NCBI GenBank assembly: GCA_963742345.1
Contig: CAVULO010000011.1
Span: 444,738 to 508,737 of the forward strand
DNA length: 64,000 bases
Direction: 5' to 3'
Source of the DNA: Pseudolabrys sp963742345
Lineage (GTDB): Bacteria > Pseudomonadota > Alphaproteobacteria > Rhizobiales > Xanthobacteraceae
The notes under the pieces were generated by a model that was not told the origin of the DNA, made no database searches, and worked only from the letters and a program-made list of their open reading frames with translations. Below are positions 44,870-55,423 of this stretch, one piece after another. The position numbers and the translations under genes are program-made. Within the stretch, counting starts at the first letter, position 1. Each line of letters begins with the position of its first letter.

Positions 44870-47202
44870 ACAAAACGGTCCCCACGCACAATATCGGCTC
44901 CTATGTGCCAATGATCGACGGTCCGGAGAAGGTTTCCGGCCGCGCCAAGTACACCGCGGACATTATGCAGCCTGGCATGCTGGCGGGGCGGATTTATCGC
45001 AGCCCCTATTCGCATGGCGAGATCGTCGCAGTTGACGTTTCGGAGGCACTGGACGTCCCGGGCGTCGTGGCGATCGTCACCGGCGCGGATTGCGATAAGA
45101 CCTTCGGGGTACTGCCGATCGCACGTAGCGAGCATCCGCTGGCGCGCGACAAGGTGCGCTACCGTGGTGAGCCGGTCGCCGCCATCGCCGCGCTCGATGA
45201 CGCGGCTGCGCGTGAGGCGCTCCGCCGGATCAAATTCAAAGTGCGGGAGCTGCCGGCTTATTACACGGCGAAGGACGCGCTAGCGCCTGGAGCCGTGCAG
45301 CTGCACGAAAAGAAGCCCGGCAATATCGAGCGCGACGTGCTGTTCGAATTGGGCAACGTCGGACAAGGCTTCGCACAAGCCGATCTCGTGCGCGAAGCCG
45401 TCTACAATTGCGCCGAGGTCTGCCAGAACCAGATGGAAATGCACGCCGCGATCGCGGAATACGACGCGGTGCGTGACCGCATGACCGTGCATGCTTCGAC
45501 ACAAGTGCCCTACTACGTGCACCTGATGCTGTCGCAGATCCTCGGCATGGACATGTCGCGCATCCGCGTGATCAAGCCGCACGTGGGCGGCGGATTTGGC
45601 TGCCGCACCGAGACACTAAACATCGAATTGATCGCGGCGCTTCTGGCGCGCAAGGCGAATGCAACGGTGCGCATCGTTACCAACCGCGAGGAGACGTTCA
45701 TCACCCATCGCGGCCGACCAGAGACCGACATCAAGCTCAAGATCGGCATGCGGAAAGACGGCCGCATCACCGCAATCGAATGCGATTGCGACCAGCGCGG
45801 CGGCGCGCACTCGGGCTATGGCGTGGTGACGATCCTGTATGCCGGCTCGATGCTTTACGCCATCTACGATCTGCACAATGTCAAATACACAGGCAAGCGC
45901 GTGCTCACCAACACGCCGCCCTGCGGCGCCTTCCGCGGCCACGGCACGGTCGACATTCGTTTCGCGTTTGAAAGCCTCGTCGACCAGATGGCGACGGAAC
46001 TCGGGCTCGACCCGTTCGCCGTGCGGCGTGCCAACTTGCTGAAAGCGCCGACCTTCACGGACAACGACCTGATGGTGAATTCCTACGGCCTGCCGGAGTG
46101 CCTCGACTGGGTCGAGCGCGAAAGCGGCTGGCAAAAGCGCAAGGGGAAGTTGGTCAAAGGCACCGGCATGGGCGAAGGCCAGCTTCGTAAAGGATTTGGC
46201 ATGGCCTGCTCGCATTACATCAGCGGCGCATCGAAACCGGTGAACTGGACAGGCGAACCGCATGCCACCGTGAAGATCAAACTCGATTTCGACGGCTCGA
46301 TCGTGGTGCTCTCGGGTGCGGCCGACATCGGGCAAGGCTCGACGACCATTCTCGCGCAGACCGTCGCGGAAGTGCTCGGGCTTGATCTATCGCGCGTGCG
46401 CGTCATAACCGGCGACAGCGAGGTGGTACCGAAGGACAACGGGTCGTATTCCTCGCGCGTGACCTTCATGGTCGGTAACGCCGCGCTCGATGCCGCGCGC
46501 AATCTCAAGAGCGTCCTCGTCAATGCCGCCGCCCGCAAACTGGAGGCACGCCCCGAGGACATCGAATGCCTCGGCGAGGTCTATCGCGCCGGCGCGCAGG
46601 ACAAGGGCGCCGCTTTCGACGAAGTGGTGACCGAGGCCCTGAAGGATACCGGTACCATCACGGTCACAGGCAACTATTCGACCATTCCGGAATTGCACGG
46701 CGGCAAGAAATACCGCGGCGCCGCCATCGGTGGCACCATGGGCTACAGCTATTCGGCACAGGTGGTCGAGGTCAGCGTCGATGAAGAGACGGGCGTTGTT
46801 ACGGTCGACAAGGTCTGGGTCGCGCATGACTGCGGCAAGGCACTCAATCGGCTAACCGTGGAAGGCCAGGTGCAAGGCTCGGTCTGGATGGGCATGGGCC
46901 AGGCCATGAGCGAGGAAGCCGCCTATCACGAGGGGCTGATGGTCACCGCCAACATGCTCGATTACCGCGTTCCCACCATTCTGGATTCCCCGCCGATCGA
47001 AGTTGGGATCATCGAGAGCAACGATCCGCACGGGCCATTCGGCGCCAAGGAGGCAGGTGAAGGTTCGCTCGCTGCTTTCCTGCCGGCGCTCACCAATGCC
47101 ATCGCCGATGCAATCGGCATCCGCTTCAACGACCTGCCGGTGACCCCCGATCGCGTGTTCGAAGCGATCGAGAAACGGAAGCGAAAAGGCAAAGGGCAAT
47201 GA
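44866..47202 (+). CDS. hcrA: 4-hydroxybenzoyl-CoA reductase molybdenum large subunit (HcrA/HbaD)
   Basis: The 778-residue protein is of the xanthine-oxidase type. Residues near the Mo site include VGGGFGCRTE and CGAFRGHGTVDI, and the C-terminal AAFLPALTNAIADAIG with a nearby GAKEAGEG segment supplies the catalytic Glu. The enzyme removes the para-hydroxyl of 4-hydroxybenzoyl-CoA by a radical reduction, giving benzoyl-CoA, at the cost of low-potential electrons. The short subunit gene precedes it, and the FAD subunit gene follows after a repeat-containing gap. Confidence 0.92.
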   Translation: MNKTVPTHNIGSYVPMIDGPEKVSGRAKYTADIMQPGMLAGRIYRSPYSHGEIVAVDVSEALDVPGVVAIVTGADCDKTFGVLPIARSEHPLARDKVRYRGEPVAAIAALDDAAAREALRRIKFKVRELPAYYTAKDALAPGAVQLHEKKPGNIERDVLFELGNVGQGFAQADLVREAVYNCAEVCQNQMEMHAAIAEYDAVRDRMTVHASTQVPYYVHLMLSQILGMDMSRIRVIKPHVGGGFGCRTETLNIELIAALLARKANATVRIVTNREETFITHRGRPETDIKLKIGMRKDGRITAIECDCDQRGGAHSGYGVVTILYAGSMLYAIYDLHNVKYTGKRVLTNTPPCGAFRGHGTVDIRFAFESLVDQMATELGLDPFAVRRANLLKAPTFTDNDLMVNSYGLPECLDWVERESGWQKRKGKLVKGTGMGEGQLRKGFGMACSHYISGASKPVNWTGEPHATVKIKLDFDGSIVVLSGAADIGQGSTTILAQTVAEVLGLDLSRVRVITGDSEVVPKDNGSYSSRVTFMVGNAALDAARNLKSVLVNAAARKLEARPEDIECLGEVYRAGAQDKGAAFDEVVTEALKDTGTITVTGNYSTIPELHGGKKYRGAAIGGTMGYSYSAQVVEVSVDEETGVVTVDKVWVAHDCGKALNRLTVEGQVQGSVWMGMGQAMSEEAAYHEGLMVTANMLDYRVPTILDSPPIEVGIIESNDPHGPFGAKEAGEGSLAAFLPALTNAIADAIGIRFNDLPVTPDRVFEAIEKRKRKGKGQ

Positions 47203-47210
47203 GTCAGACC

Positions 47211-47308
47211 CGTCACCCTGAGGTGCGAGCGAAGCGAGCCTCGAAGGGTGGCGGCCGTGGCCGTTCATCCTTCGAGGCCCGCCTTCGGCGGACACCTCAG
47301 GATGACGG
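47211..47308. repeat. Two inverted intergenic palindromic repeats
   Basis: Copy A (47211-47250) and copy B (47265-47308) share the CACCTCA and CCTTCGAGG parts in opposite orientation. Each forms a hairpin, and the pair could form a larger cruciform between hcrA and hcrB. A third copy lies at 50013-50053. These belong to the small palindromic elements scattered in Bradyrhizobium-type genomes. Confidence 0.75.
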
Positions 47309-47359
47309 AACGAGTGCGTGCCGTGGGAATAAGCAGATTTGTGGCACGGGAGCCCCCTG

Positions 47360-48376
47360 ATGGACGCCCTCCCCGACTTCCGCGTGCTTAATCCGGCAAC
47401 GCTCGATGACGTCATCGCGGCACGCGCGGCGAATCCGAACAGCATGCCGCTCGGCGGCGGTACAGACTTGGTCGTGAATATCCGCCGCGGCATCGTGGCG
47501 CCGCCGGTGCTGATCGACATGAATCGGGTGCAGGAATTGCACGCGATCGTGGCCGACGAAAAAAGCCTGGAAATAGGCGCATCGGTGCGGTTAAGCGAAC
47601 TTGCCGAACACCCGGGCGTCAACAAACATTATCCGGTGCTGGCCCAGGCCGCCGCACACATCGCCGGCCCCACTCACCGCAACATGGGCACGGTCGGCGG
47701 CAATCTCTGCCTCGACACGCGCTGCATCTTTTACAATCAGAGCGAATGGTGGCGCGACGCCAACGATCATTGCCTGAAGACCACCGGAACCATCTGTCAC
47801 GTCGCGCCGAAAAGCCGCGGTGTCTGCTTCGCAACCTTCAGCGGCGACCTCGCGCCAGCGCTGCTCACGCTTGGCGCCGAGGTCGACATCGCGGGCCCGC
47901 AGGGCCGCCGTACGATACCGCTCGACAAGCTCTATATCGGTTTTGCCCGCCAGGATGTGCCGGTCACCGAGACCCAGGGCGACGGAAAGTTCTATCTGTC
48001 GCTGCGCCCCGGCGAGATCGTCACCGCGGTGCGCGCGAAAAACACACCCGGGCTGCGCTCGGCCTACGACAAGATCCGCATTCGCCGCTCGATCGAATAC
48101 CCCGTCGCAGGTACCGCAGTGGCGCTCAAACGCGAAGGCAACACACTCATCGACCTCCGGATCGCACTCACCGGCACCAATCCGCGCCCGGTGCTGCTCA
48201 CTGGCACCGCCGAACTCTGCGGCGGCCCCCTCGATGAGCGCGTGTTCAAAGGCCTCGATGCGCTGGTGCGTGACCAGATCATGCCGATGAAGACCACGTT
48301 CACGCCCGGCCATTACCGCCGGCGCGTCGCCGGTGTGCTGGCGCGACGTTTATTGTCGCGATTGTTCGAAGGCTGA
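47360..48376 (+). CDS. hcrB: 4-hydroxybenzoyl-CoA reductase FAD subunit with [4Fe-4S] insertion (HcrB/HbaC)
   Basis: The product has 338 residues from the ATG at 47360; the frame extends 21 nt upstream with no support. The FAD-binding loop LGGGTDLVVNIRRG is present. The diagnostic insert reads LCLDTRCIFYNQSEWWR and then NDHCLKTTGTICHVA: its four Cys hold an additional [4Fe-4S] cluster that separates this reductase from other xanthine-oxidase family members. It lets electrons enter the enzyme from ferredoxin. Its stop overlaps the ligase start (TGATG). Confidence 0.92.
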   Translation: MDALPDFRVLNPATLDDVIAARAANPNSMPLGGGTDLVVNIRRGIVAPPVLIDMNRVQELHAIVADEKSLEIGASVRLSELAEHPGVNKHYPVLAQAAAHIAGPTHRNMGTVGGNLCLDTRCIFYNQSEWWRDANDHCLKTTGTICHVAPKSRGVCFATFSGDLAPALLTLGAEVDIAGPQGRRTIPLDKLYIGFARQDVPVTETQGDGKFYLSLRPGEIVTAVRAKNTPGLRSAYDKIRIRRSIEYPVAGTAVALKREGNTLIDLRIALTGTNPRPVLLTGTAELCGGPLDERVFKGLDALVRDQIMPMKTTFTPGHYRRRVAGVLARRLLSRLFEG

Positions 48377-49992
48377 TGGGCAGAGGGACGATGGCCTTGT
48401 CCGACGATTTCAGCGAGCGCCGCCCCTACAATGCCGTAAGCGATTTTGTCGACGCTAACGTGGCACGCGGCCTCGGCAACAAAATCGCCTTCATCGACCC
48501 CGACCGCTCACTCACCTATGACGGCTTGCAGGCGCGCAGCAATCGTTTCGCCAATGCGCTGCGCGAGCTGGGCGTGGAGCACGAGCAGCGCGTCGCACTG
48601 CTGCTTAATGATACGGTCGACTATCCGGTGGCGTTCTGGGGCACGCTTCGCGCCGGCAGCGTCGCGATTCCTCTCAATACTTATCTCCCGATACCGCAAT
48701 ACACCTATATCCTCGCCGACTGCCGCGCGACCGCGCTGGTCGTCGCGGCGCCGCTCGCGCAGACAATCTGGCCGGTGATCAACAAGCTGCCGCGATTGAA
48801 GACCGTTATCATTGTCGGCGCCACCAACGACATGGCCGGATTCCACGGCGGCAGGGTGCATGCGTTCGATGACATCATCGCCGACGCCGATGGCGCGCCC
48901 TTCACCGCCGACACTTTGTCCGACGAAGTCGCGTTCTGGATGTATACCTCGGGCTCGACCGGAGACCCCAAGGGCGTCAAACACGTCCACTCCAACCTGA
49001 TGGCGACCGCGAAGCTGTTCGGCCAGGGCGTCCTCGGCATCCGGGAGGACGACGTTGTGCATTCCGCCTCCAAGCTGTTCTTCGCTTATGGACTCGGCAA
49101 TGCCATGACCTTCCCCCTGTCGGTCGGAGCCACCGCCGCGCTGTGGCCGCACCGCCCCTCGCCGGAAGGCGTATTCGAGATGATGCGGCGCCACCGGCCG
49201 ACGATTTTCTACGGCGTGCCATCGCTTTACACGGCACTTCTTTCGCATCACGAGATCTGCAAGGGCGCCGGCTCCGATCGGCTGCGTCTCTGCGTTTCGG
49301 CAGGCGAGGCCCTGCCGACGCATATCGGCGAGCGCTGGCGCGACACGGTGGGCGTCGATGTGCTCGACGGACTCGGCTCCACCGAAATGCTCAACACCTT
49401 CCTGAGCAACCGGCCGGACGACATTCGCTATGGCTCGACCGGCAAGCCCGTGCCCGGTTACGACGCGCGCATCGTTGACGAGACGGGCCGTGACCTCGGC
49501 ACCGACGAGATCGGGGAGCTGATCGTGCGCGGGCCCTCGGCTGGTGAAGGCTACTGGAACCAGCGGGCCAAAAGCCGGCGTACCTTTGCCGGCGAGTGGA
49601 CCCACACCGGCGACAAGTACCGACGCGATGCCGACGGCTATTACTATTACTGCGGACGCACCGACGACATGTTCAAGGTGAGCGGCATGTGGGTGTCGCC
49701 GTTCGATGTGGAGGCGGCACTGGTCTCGCACGAAGCCGTGTTGGAGGCCGCCGTCATCGGCAAGGAAGATGCCGACGGGCTCATCAAGCCGAAGGCTTTC
49801 ATCGTGTTGAAGAACGGTTTTAAAGCCGATGACGTATTGCTGGAAACGCTTAAGGTTCACGTGAAGGATAAAGCGGGGCCATGGAAGTTTCCCCGCTGGA
49901 TCGAGTTGCGCAGCAACCTGCCGCGCACCGCGACGGGGAAGCTGCAGCGGTTCAAGTTGCGGGAAGAGGATGTGCGGGCTGCGGGACGCTGA
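48376..49992 (+). CDS. badA: Benzoate-CoA ligase (BadA/BclA type)
   Basis: The 538-residue adenylating enzyme has the ATP loop TSGSTGDPKGVKHVH near 192-206, the substrate-side stretches HSASKLFFAYGLGNAM and GVPSLYTALLSH, and the benzoate-ligase mark DGLGSTEMLNTFLSNR. It ends with the acyl-adenylate Lys region PRTATGKLQRFKLRE. It activates benzoate, and often 4-hydroxybenzoate, to the CoA thioester. It is translationally coupled to hcrB (TGATG), so both activation and dehydroxylation sit in one operon. Whether it also takes 4-hydroxybenzoate is not readable. Confidence 0.9.
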   Translation: MGRGTMALSDDFSERRPYNAVSDFVDANVARGLGNKIAFIDPDRSLTYDGLQARSNRFANALRELGVEHEQRVALLLNDTVDYPVAFWGTLRAGSVAIPLNTYLPIPQYTYILADCRATALVVAAPLAQTIWPVINKLPRLKTVIIVGATNDMAGFHGGRVHAFDDIIADADGAPFTADTLSDEVAFWMYTSGSTGDPKGVKHVHSNLMATAKLFGQGVLGIREDDVVHSASKLFFAYGLGNAMTFPLSVGATAALWPHRPSPEGVFEMMRRHRPTIFYGVPSLYTALLSHHEICKGAGSDRLRLCVSAGEALPTHIGERWRDTVGVDVLDGLGSTEMLNTFLSNRPDDIRYGSTGKPVPGYDARIVDETGRDLGTDEIGELIVRGPSAGEGYWNQRAKSRRTFAGEWTHTGDKYRRDADGYYYYCGRTDDMFKVSGMWVSPFDVEAALVSHEAVLEAAVIGKEDADGLIKPKAFIVLKNGFKADDVLLETLKVHVKDKAGPWKFPRWIELRSNLPRTATGKLQRFKLREEDVRAAGR

Positions 49993-50012
49993 GCCGCGGC
50001 ACCACTCAAACC

Positions 50013-50053
50013 GTCATCCTTCGAGACGCAAGCGCGCGCACCTCAGGATAACG
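50013..50053. repeat. Third copy of the CCTTCGAG palindromic repeat
   Basis: The CATCCTTCGAGACGC and CACCTCAGGATAACG halves repeat copy B at 47265-47308 with several mismatches. It lies between the convergent badA and boxB ends and could act as a terminator-like hairpin. Confidence 0.7.
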
Positions 50054-50072
50054 GAGAGAGGTCCCAAACGCC

Positions 50073-51515
<1,443 letters not shown>

Positions 51516-51517
51516 GA

Positions 51518-53170
51518 CTACACCCTTTCCTTATTGAACGTCGGCGAGACGCCGCTGCCGTAGAGCTTGAGCGCGCCCTGCTCGCCGATCGCGTTAGGCC
51601 GCTGGAAGATCCAGTTCTGCCAGGCGGTCAGACGCCCGAAAATCTTCGTTTCCATGGTCTCGGGGCCGGCGAAGCGAAGATTTGCTTCCATGCCGGTCAT
51701 GGCGTCGGGGGAGAAACTGGTGCGCTCCTCGAGCATGACCCGCAATTCGTCATCCCAATCGAAATCCTCGTACGCAGCGGTGACGAGACCCAATTCGGCG
51801 GCCTCCTCGCCTTCAATTGCTGCACCGATCTTGTCCTTGACGCGCCCGACAGTGTCCGGCTCGCCGAGGAACCGCGTCTCCAGGCGTGTGAGCCCATTGC
51901 CCATCGGATAGAAACCGAAGTTCGCCTCCCCCAACGTAACCGCTGCGGGCTTGCGGTTGTCGCCCTCGCGGGTGCCAGTCAGCATGAGTGAACGGTCGGC
52001 GGCAAAAGCGAGTTCGGCCAGCGTGCCGGCAAAGCATGAACCGGGCTCGATCAGCGCGATCAGGCTTTTGGCCGTCACGTCCACGCGCTTGAGAACTCGT
52101 TTAAGATAGTGACGAATCTCGCGCATCAGCCAGTCGCCATTGGCTTTGGCGAGGAAACCGTCGTGTTCGAGCACTGCCTGGGCATTGCCGTCGGTGCGTA
52201 ACAGCAGCACGCCGATGGCGGCCTCATTGGTGCGCAGATGAAGGATGGCGTCTTCCAGTTCGCGTGCCACGGTGAGCGGCCAAAATTTGGCACCGAGCGC
52301 ATGCGCTGCTTCGACCGAGGCCGGCGCGCCCCGTGACGGGCCCCGCACTGTGACCGTTGCGAGTCCGCGGGTGCGGTCAATTTCCACATCCACATGTGAA
52401 TAGGATACGCGGTCGGCTTCGATCCTACGCTCGAGCGGCGTCAGCGAAATGCCTTTGGCACCTTTCGGCCGATCTGATCGCGCGGCAACCGCCTTGGCGC
52501 GCGCTGCCACGGCATCTTTCCATTTCGAATTGGGAACCACCTCGTCAACCAAACGCCATTCCACGGCTTTGGTCCCGCGGATTCCTTCTTCAATCGAGCA
52601 GAAGACGTCGGCGCGGTCGCGCCGCACCTTGCGCTTGTCGGTGACGCGCGTGAGCCCGCCTGTGCCCGGAAGGACCGCGAGCAGGGGTGTCTCCGGCAGC
52701 GCTACCGCCGAGCGGCGGTCGTCGACGAGCATGATGTGATCGGCAGCGAGCGCCAGCTCGTAGCCGCCACCGGCGGCGTTGCCATTGATGGCGCAAACAT
52801 AAATTTGTTTTGAATTTTCCGACGCATCTTCGATCGCGAGCCGCGTCTCGTTGGTAAACTTGCAGAAGTTTACTTTCGCGCCGTGCGTCGACTTGCCGAG
52901 CATACGGATATTGGCGCCCGCACAGAACACATTTTCCTTGCCCGACTTGATGACAACACAGCGCACCTCCGGATGCTCGAAGCGCAGGCGCTGCACCGCG
53001 TCGTTCAGTTCGATATCGACGCCGAGGTCATACGAGTTGAGCTTGAGCTCGTAGTCGCCAAGGCCCCCGGCTTGGTCGACATCCATGATCAAATAGGCGA
53101 TGTCGCCGTCGCACTCGATGCGCCAGTGGCGGTAGCGCGAGGGGTCGGTCTGGTAATCGATTGTCTGCAT
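51518..53170 (-). CDS. boxC: 2,3-epoxybenzoyl-CoA dihydrolase BoxC
   Basis: The 550-residue protein carries two crotonase-like halves. The first holds the oxyanion-hole stretches ENVFCAGANIRMLG and NGNAAGGGYELALAADHIML, and the second holds a longer BoxC-specific region ending in AWQNWIFQRPNAIGEQGALKLYG. It hydrolytically opens the epoxide ring and releases formate to give 3,4-dehydroadipyl-CoA semialdehyde. It heads the boxCB transcript, divergent from boxR, with operator-like repeats just before it. boxD (semialdehyde dehydrogenase) is not in the window. Confidence 0.92.
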   Translation of the reverse strand: MQTIDYQTDPSRYRHWRIECDGDIAYLIMDVDQAGGLGDYELKLNSYDLGVDIELNDAVQRLRFEHPEVRCVVIKSGKENVFCAGANIRMLGKSTHGAKVNFCKFTNETRLAIEDASENSKQIYVCAINGNAAGGGYELALAADHIMLVDDRRSAVALPETPLLAVLPGTGGLTRVTDKRKVRRDRADVFCSIEEGIRGTKAVEWRLVDEVVPNSKWKDAVAARAKAVAARSDRPKGAKGISLTPLERRIEADRVSYSHVDVEIDRTRGLATVTVRGPSRGAPASVEAAHALGAKFWPLTVARELEDAILHLRTNEAAIGVLLLRTDGNAQAVLEHDGFLAKANGDWLMREIRHYLKRVLKRVDVTAKSLIALIEPGSCFAGTLAELAFAADRSLMLTGTREGDNRKPAAVTLGEANFGFYPMGNGLTRLETRFLGEPDTVGRVKDKIGAAIEGEEAAELGLVTAAYEDFDWDDELRVMLEERTSFSPDAMTGMEANLRFAGPETMETKIFGRLTAWQNWIFQRPNAIGEQGALKLYGSGVSPTFNKERV

Positions 53171-53217
53171 GGCGTCAGGCGGCTCCGGGCAAAGCGCCCC
53201 GCCGCAACCTCCCTCGA

Positions 53218-53231
53218 TGCATTATTTTGCA
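53218..53231 (-). promoter_or_regulatory. Operator-like TGCA-N6-TGCA repeat before boxC
   Basis: TGCATTATTTTGCA has two TGCA units with six bases between them, the layout of the BzdR/BoxR operator. It lies 48 nt before the boxC start and next to the palindrome ATACTAGTAT (53231-53240). The match is by pattern only. Confidence 0.5.
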
Positions 53232-53303
53232 TACTAGTATCACCGTGGCCCGTCCCCTACAACCGGCCCTAAGCGAGCTGGCTCCTGGTCCCCACTATTG
53301 ATT

Positions 53304-53317
53304 AGCAATATAATGCA
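53304..53317 (+). promoter_or_regulatory. Half-degenerate BoxR operator before boxR
   Basis: AGCAATATAATGCA differs from TGCA-N6-TGCA at one base, and the spacing is the same as at 53218. It ends 16 nt before the boxR start, so the regulator may repress its own gene. The TATAAT inside may also be the -10 element. Confidence 0.4.
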
Positions 53318-53333
53318 TGTTACCGGGTAAGCG

Positions 53334-54245
53334 ATGAAAAACGCCCGCCCCAAGCCCGCTACCGGCCGCGACACCGACGCCTACCTGCGGCGGCTCGGCG
53401 AACGGGTGCGCACATTACGTAATCAGCGGGGCATGACTCGAAAAGCGCTGGCCCGGCACGCCAAAGTGTCCGAACGCTATCTGGCGCAGCTCGAGGCCGG
53501 CCTGGGCAACGGTTCGATTGTCCTGCTACGGAGGATCACCCGTGCCCTGGGACTGCCGGTCACCCAACTCGTGCACGAAGGTGCCGAGCCCGCGCTCGAA
53601 CTTGTGCTGTTGTCGCAATTCCTCGAGCGGCTGTCCCCATCAGCTCTCGCCGAAGCTCGCGACCTCCTGCTGGAACGTTTTAGCAAGCCATCGGAAGACG
53701 TTCGACGGCGGCGTATCGCGCTCATCGGACTGCGCGGTGGCGGAAAGTCCACGCTCGGCCGCCTGTTGGCCGAACGGCTTGACGTTCCTTTTATCGAGCT
53801 TGACCGCGAAATCGAGCGGCGCAGTGGCGCCACACTCAGTGAGATCTTCGACATGTTCGGCCAGGAGACTTTCCGCCGTGCCGAGCGCGAAGCGTTGGAC
53901 GACGTGCTGCGCCAGCACCGGAATTTTGTGATCGCCACCAGCGGGAGTATCGTCACCGAGCCGGGCACGCTCGAATTGTTGCTTGCCTCGTGCTTCACGG
54001 TCTGGGTGCGCGCCGAACCGGAAGAACACATGAAGCGCGTGATGGCGCAGGGCGACATGCGACCGATGGCGAATAGCGCCCGGGCCATGGACGATCTGAT
54101 CTCAATTCTCAGGAGCCGCGAGCCGCTCTACGCAAAAGCAGAGGTTGCCCTCACCACGACCGGCCAGACGCCGGAGCAGAATTTGGCGGAACTGTTGCGC
54201 CTCATCGAAGTTCCCGATAATCGCATCACGCGTCGGTCAGCATGA
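53334..54245 (+). CDS. boxR: BoxR/BzdR-type benzoyl-CoA-responsive transcriptional regulator
   Basis: The 303-residue protein joins an N-terminal HTH_3 domain (RTLRNQRGMTRKALARHAKV then SERYLAQLEAGLGNGS) to a shikimate-kinase-like domain from about residue 124. The latter keeps the P-loop GLRGGGKSTLGRLLAERL and the LDREIERRSGATLSEIFDMFG lid region. In BzdR and BoxR this kinase-like part binds benzoyl-CoA and removes the repressor from its TGCA operators. It is divergent from boxC. A terminal DNA-binding activity on the two repeats at 53218 and 53304 is inferred. Confidence 0.9.
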   Translation: MKNARPKPATGRDTDAYLRRLGERVRTLRNQRGMTRKALARHAKVSERYLAQLEAGLGNGSIVLLRRITRALGLPVTQLVHEGAEPALELVLLSQFLERLSPSALAEARDLLLERFSKPSEDVRRRRIALIGLRGGGKSTLGRLLAERLDVPFIELDREIERRSGATLSEIFDMFGQETFRRAEREALDDVLRQHRNFVIATSGSIVTEPGTLELLLASCFTVWVRAEPEEHMKRVMAQGDMRPMANSARAMDDLISILRSREPLYAKAEVALTTTGQTPEQNLAELLRLIEVPDNRITRRSA

Positions 54246-54285
54246 CAATTTCAGTAAGGAGCCGGCCGTTGCCGGGATGAGAAGG

Positions 54286-55314
54286 ATGAGCGAAACGATC
54301 AAGACCGATGTTCTGATCATCGGTGCAGGTCCGGTTGGCCTGTTCGCGGTGTTCGAACTTGGCCTCCTCGATATCAAGGCGCACCTGGTCGATATTCTTG
54401 ACAAGGTCGGCGGCCAATGCGCCGAGCTTTATCCGGAAAAGCCGATCTACGACATTCCCGGCATTCCGATCATTACCGGCCATGGTCTGACCGACGCACT
54501 GATGCAGCAGATCAAGCCATTTCACCCCGCTTTCCATCTCAACGAGATGGTGACCACGCTGGAAAAGATCGGCGAACCGCTTTTCCGTCTGCGAACTGAC
54601 GGGGGCAAGACGTTCGAGGCGAAATGCGTGGTGATCGCGGCCGGCGGCGGCTCGTTCCAGCCCAAACGCCCGCCAATCCAGGGCATCGAGCCTTACGAGG
54701 AGAAATCGGTGTTCTATGCGGTGCGCAAGATGGATGCATTCCGCGGCAAACGCCTGCTGGTTGTCGGCGGTGGCGATTCCGCACTGGACTGGACCCTCAA
54801 CTTGCAGCCGATCGCCAAACGTTTGACGCTCGTGCACCGGCGCGACGAATTCCGCGGCGCGCCCGACAGCGTCAACAAGATGCGCGCGCTGGTCGCTGCC
54901 GGTGGCATGGATTTGAAGATCGGCCAGGTGACGGCGCTGGAGGGCGCCGACGGCGTGCTCAACGCCTGCTCCATCAAGGCCAATGACGGCGCGCTCGCGC
55001 GCATCGAGGTCGATTGCATGCTTCCATTCTTTGGTCTCACCATGAAGCTCGGGCCGGTTGCGGACTGGGGCCTGAAAATGGAGGACGAGCTGATCCCGGC
55101 CGATACCGGCACATTCGAGACCAGCATCCCTGGACTATTCGCAATTGGCGACATCAACACCTATCCGGGCAAGCTCAAGCTGATCCTCTCCGGCTTCCAC
55201 GAGGCCGCATTGATGGCGCAGAAGGCACACCGCTACGTCTATCCGGAGAAGAAATTGGTGTTCCAGTACACCACCTCGTCTACCAGTCTGCAGAAGAAAC
55301 TCGGCGTCGCGTGA
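54286..55314 (+). CDS. fnr: Ferredoxin-NADP+ reductase, thioredoxin-reductase-like type
   Basis: The protein has 342 residues from the ATG at 54286 (another ATG 9 nt upstream would add three residues). FAD-binding ADVL-type start is DVLIIGAGPVGLFAVFEL, the NADPH site is LLVVGGGDSALDWTLNL, and the FAD closing motif is GLFAIGDINTYPG. The Cys pair of true thioredoxin reductase is missing. The C-terminal tail QKKLGV is typical of the Rhodopseudomonas-type enzymes. It feeds the ferredoxin 109 nt downstream. It begins 41 nt after boxR. Confidence 0.88.
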   Translation: MSETIKTDVLIIGAGPVGLFAVFELGLLDIKAHLVDILDKVGGQCAELYPEKPIYDIPGIPIITGHGLTDALMQQIKPFHPAFHLNEMVTTLEKIGEPLFRLRTDGGKTFEAKCVVIAAGGGSFQPKRPPIQGIEPYEEKSVFYAVRKMDAFRGKRLLVVGGGDSALDWTLNLQPIAKRLTLVHRRDEFRGAPDSVNKMRALVAAGGMDLKIGQVTALEGADGVLNACSIKANDGALARIEVDCMLPFFGLTMKLGPVADWGLKMEDELIPADTGTFETSIPGLFAIGDINTYPGKLKLILSGFHEAALMAQKAHRYVYPEKKLVFQYTTSSTSLQKKLGVA

Positions 55315-55423
55315 TTTCCATTTCGGTTAACCTCCCGTTCGTGCCCACGTGCGCGGGACTGAGGGGATTGTGGTTCACATCCACCAAATTATTTTCAGTA
55401 CGAGAATTGACTGAGTAACGGGC

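Noticed and set aside
48508..49860. 450-codon minus-strand frame across the benzoate-CoA ligase
   Set aside because: Opposite a gene with full adenylation motifs; no independent evidence.
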